Positions 6,292 to 6,392 of a DNA stretch of 6,392 bases are shown here, in pieces (the stretch's first letter is position 1; each line of letters starts with the position of its first letter). The stretch lies in the NCBI GenBank assembly GCA_003661605.2, contig QMWL02000044.1, positions 1 through 6,392 of the forward strand, read 5' to 3'. Origin of the DNA: an archaeon (GTDB taxonomy: Archaea > Thermoproteota > QMWL01). The notes beneath the pieces are model-generated. The model ran no database searches. It was not told where the DNA came from and saw only the letters and a list, made by a program, of their open reading frames with translations. The position numbers were made by a program, and so were the translations under genes.

Positions 6292-6392
6292 CCAACGGGG
6301 CGGAGTGTATGCAGTCGTAAGACTTGCGGGGAAACGTACACAAACGAAGCTTACCGCACTCCGTTGAGCGACGCGATTAGGGAGCTGGGTCG
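6292..6392. other. Right-edge stretch with no assignable gene
   Basis: No TATA box or Shine-Dalgarno sequence stands out. On the minus strand one frame encodes 13 residues (RPSSLIASLNGVR) and stops at 6351-6353, which could be the tail of an upstream gene, and the topoisomerase frame itself is open to the edge. Neither can be decided from so little sequence. I see nothing on the plus strand. Confidence 0.3.

Noticed and set aside
1..6392. CRISPR array, tRNA, rRNA, insertion sequence or prophage
   Set aside because: No regularly spaced direct repeats, cloverleaf-like sequence, transposase motifs or phage genes were seen on reading both strands.

Overview
The window looks archaeal, with moderate confidence. 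The evidence is a type IA topoisomerase of archaeal pattern (YPRTST active site and two C-terminal four-cysteine zinc fingers), a PurD whose motifs resemble archaeal versions, and A/T-rich TATA-like boxes about 25-30 bases before the best start codons with no Shine-Dalgarno sequence, which suggests leaderless mRNAs. The two surface proteins, with a signal peptide and, in the complete one, Ig-like repeats, many N-glycosylation sequons and a C-terminal membrane anchor, also fit an archaeal cell envelope. I cannot name a lineage.

Layout, left to right. Positions 1-590 (minus) hold the N-terminal 196 residues of a secreted protein that runs off the left edge. Positions 591-779 are intergenic, with a likely promoter for that gene. 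Positions 780-2750 (minus) hold a complete, related protein of about 656 residues: signal peptide, four degenerate beta-type modules, two tandem Ig-like domains, and a C-terminal transmembrane anchor. A short divergent intergenic stretch (about 2751-2842) carries TATA-like elements for both directions. Positions 2843-4324 (plus) encode PurD (phosphoribosylamine-glycine ligase). It meets, tail to tail and with a 13-base overlap, a type IA DNA topoisomerase at 4312-6291 (minus). The last 101 bases contain no identifiable gene.

The genes do not form one pathway. PurD is a housekeeping purine enzyme, the topoisomerase acts on chromosome topology, and the two minus-strand genes on the left are a tandem pair of surface-protein paralogues, probably the edge of a larger envelope locus. 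No RNA genes, CRISPR arrays, mobile elements or defence genes were seen. The least explained parts are the modular surface-protein pair and a Tyr in PurD where the ATP-grasp E-x-N motif normally has a metal-binding Asn.
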